From positions 1 to 6,179 of the forward strand of contig SKYC01000033.1 of the NCBI GenBank assembly GCA_007128085.1: a stretch of DNA of 6,179 nt. Reading direction: 5' to 3'. This stretch comes from Saprospiraceae bacterium. GTDB taxonomy: Bacteria; Bacteroidota; Bacteroidia; Chitinophagales; Saprospiraceae. Made by a program: the position numbers and the translations under genes. The notes under the pieces were generated by a model. The model had not been told where the DNA came from, searched no databases, and saw nothing but the letters and a program-made list of their open reading frames with translations. Positions 5,310-6,179 of the stretch are shown in pieces. The stretch's first letter is position 1. Each line of letters starts with the position of its first letter.

Positions 5310-5963
5310 ATGCAGCTTAGAGGGTTTCGCACCTTATTGATACACGAGTTTACACTGGAATTCCGACAGCGTTTTTCATTTGCTGCACAGGTCTTGTATG
5401 TGGCTGCAGTGGTTTTTATCTTTTACCTCACTTTTTCCGAGCCGGACGGACAGATTTGGAACAGTTTGTTTTGGATGGTGATGTTGTTTTCAGGTATTCA
5501 GCTTGGAACGACCTCATTTAACAGAGAATTTGGACATTCACACCTCTTTTATTTTCAGCTGATCGACCCATTGATGCTATTTTTTACTAAAATTATTTCA
5601 GTTTGGATGCGCTTGCTAATATTAGGCCTTTCTGCATGGGTCATTATGAGTGTGGTTCTTGGAGATCCGGTCGTGGATAAATGGCTGTTTGGAGCCTCCG
5701 TTTTTATTGGTAGTCTTGGATTGGCCGTTATTTTTTCATTTTTGTCAGCCATTTCAATGAGTACCGAAAACAGTGGGCTCCTATTGGCGGTTTTGAGTTT
5801 TCCGGTATTATTGCCTGTGTTGTTGTCCGTAATTAGATTGTCATTTATTTCTATGGCACAAGTTTCGGTGGAGTATTTTGATAGTTTTGCAACTTTAATT
5901 GCGGTAGTGATGCTGGTTGTTGGTATGGGTATTTTTTTATTTCCAACCCTATGGAAAAATTGA
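5310..5963 (+). CDS. ccmB: Haem exporter permease CcmB (cytochrome c maturation)
   Basis: A 217-residue inner-membrane protein, close to the usual length of about 220. CcmB is the permease subunit which, with ATPase CcmA and CcmC/CcmD, releases holo-CcmE so that haem can be delivered to apocytochromes c in the periplasm. Supporting features are the amphipathic N-terminal segment HEFTLEFRQRFSF (12-24), six hydrophobic segments (about 25-42, 49-67, 88-118 in part, 127-148, 157-180, 192-212) and the conserved block NREFGHSHLFYFQLIDP (71-87). The segment FSFLSAIS (142-149), the LSFPVLLPVLLSVIRL block (162-177) and the C-terminal FPTLWKN also fit. The start at 5310 has no strong Shine-Dalgarno sequence. 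No ccmA precedes it, which means the ATPase must be encoded elsewhere or downstream. The next gene, 97 bases on, is probably another ccm component. Confidence 0.92.
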   Translation: MQLRGFRTLLIHEFTLEFRQRFSFAAQVLYVAAVVFIFYLTFSEPDGQIWNSLFWMVMLFSGIQLGTTSFNREFGHSHLFYFQLIDPLMLFFTKIISVWMRLLILGLSAWVIMSVVLGDPVVDKWLFGASVFIGSLGLAVIFSFLSAISMSTENSGLLLAVLSFPVLLPVLLSVIRLSFISMAQVSVEYFDSFATLIAVVMLVVGMGIFLFPTLWKN

Positions 5964-6060
5964 AATTCTTTAGATTTTATGTATCCGTGACCACGTAGAT
6001 GGAAAAAAGATAATTTTTCAAATATTTTGGGTGAAATTAAGATCCGTAAATGTTTAATAA

Positions 6061-6179
6061 ATGATGATTTTAAAAAAGCATTGGTTTAAAATTCTGGCGG
6101 TGGTACTGTTGCTTTACGTCATTTGCTTCGGCCTGTTGGTCCCACTCCGGCCGGGTGTTATGAAGGTAGACACATTCAG
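6061..6179 (+). CDS. N-terminus of a probable CcmC/CcsA-type cytochrome c biogenesis protein, partial
   Basis: The frame opens with two consecutive ATG codons at 6061 and 6064 and runs off the window after 39 residues. It starts MMILKKHWFKILAVVLLLYV: a short basic, tryptophan-bearing cytoplasmic tip and one hydrophobic helix (about 10-28). It continues as GLLVPLRPGVMKVDTF, which looks extracytoplasmic. Lys-His/Trp-Trp-Lys style starts followed by a helix and a proline-rich turn are typical of the CcmC/CcsA-like haem-handling proteins that follow ccmB in this phylum. That position is the main support. Too little is visible to see the WWD haem motif, so the name is inferred from context. Confidence 0.55.
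   Translation, partial: MMILKKHWFKILAVVLLLYVICFGLLVPLRPGVMKVDTF

Noticed and set aside
5981..5995. Short palindrome CGTG-AC-CACG between ccmB and the next gene
   Set aside because: Four-base arms with a two-base centre are too short to distinguish from chance and no T-tract follows.

Overview
The window looks like an ordinary chromosomal segment of a member of the Bacteroidota, moderately AT-rich and densely coding. Four things point to this group: matches to the Bacteroidota promoter consensus (TAnnTTTG or close variants) upstream of genes, mostly absent Shine-Dalgarno sequences, a CcmB protein ending in the FPTLWKN style, and A/T-biased short leaders. I cannot place it more finely by eye.

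Layout. 1-595 (minus): a LysE-family exporter, cut by the left edge so that only its last residues are missing. 596-935: gene-free divergent intergenic region. 936-1913 (plus): a probable two-gene redox unit, an NADPH-dependent FMN reductase-type flavodoxin-fold protein followed by methionine sulfoxide reductase B. 1923-1996 (minus): tRNA-Arg with anticodon TCG, converging on msrB with only 9 nt between them. 1997-2192: an intergenic region unusually rich in short repeats. 2193-3968 (plus): a complete ABC half-exporter with fused membrane and ATPase domains. 4019-4564: an unrecognised three-helix membrane protein with a soluble C-terminal domain. 4613-5203: an unrecognised secreted protein that looks like a small outer-membrane beta-barrel. 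5310-5963: CcmB, the haem-exporter permease of system I cytochrome c maturation. 6061 to the right edge: the first 39 residues of a membrane protein that is probably the next ccm gene (CcmC/CcsA type).

How they fit. The FMN reductase and MsrB could both serve thiol/flavin redox homeostasis. The right end is the start of a cytochrome c maturation locus. The ABC exporter and the two unknown envelope proteins have no proven link to it beyond position and strand.

I see no evidence of a mobile element, CRISPR array, phage or defence system. The most interesting signals are non-coding. A 9-bp word, TTCGCACTT, lies just upstream of three transcription units (tRNA-Arg, ABC exporter, ccmB) in the correct orientation each time, as if it marks a local variant of the -7 promoter box. 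Between the divergent tRNA and ABC promoters lies an imperfect tandem duplication of a dyad-symmetric unit (half-sites AAATGC/GCATTT). The two unknown envelope proteins are the best candidates for undescribed protein function.
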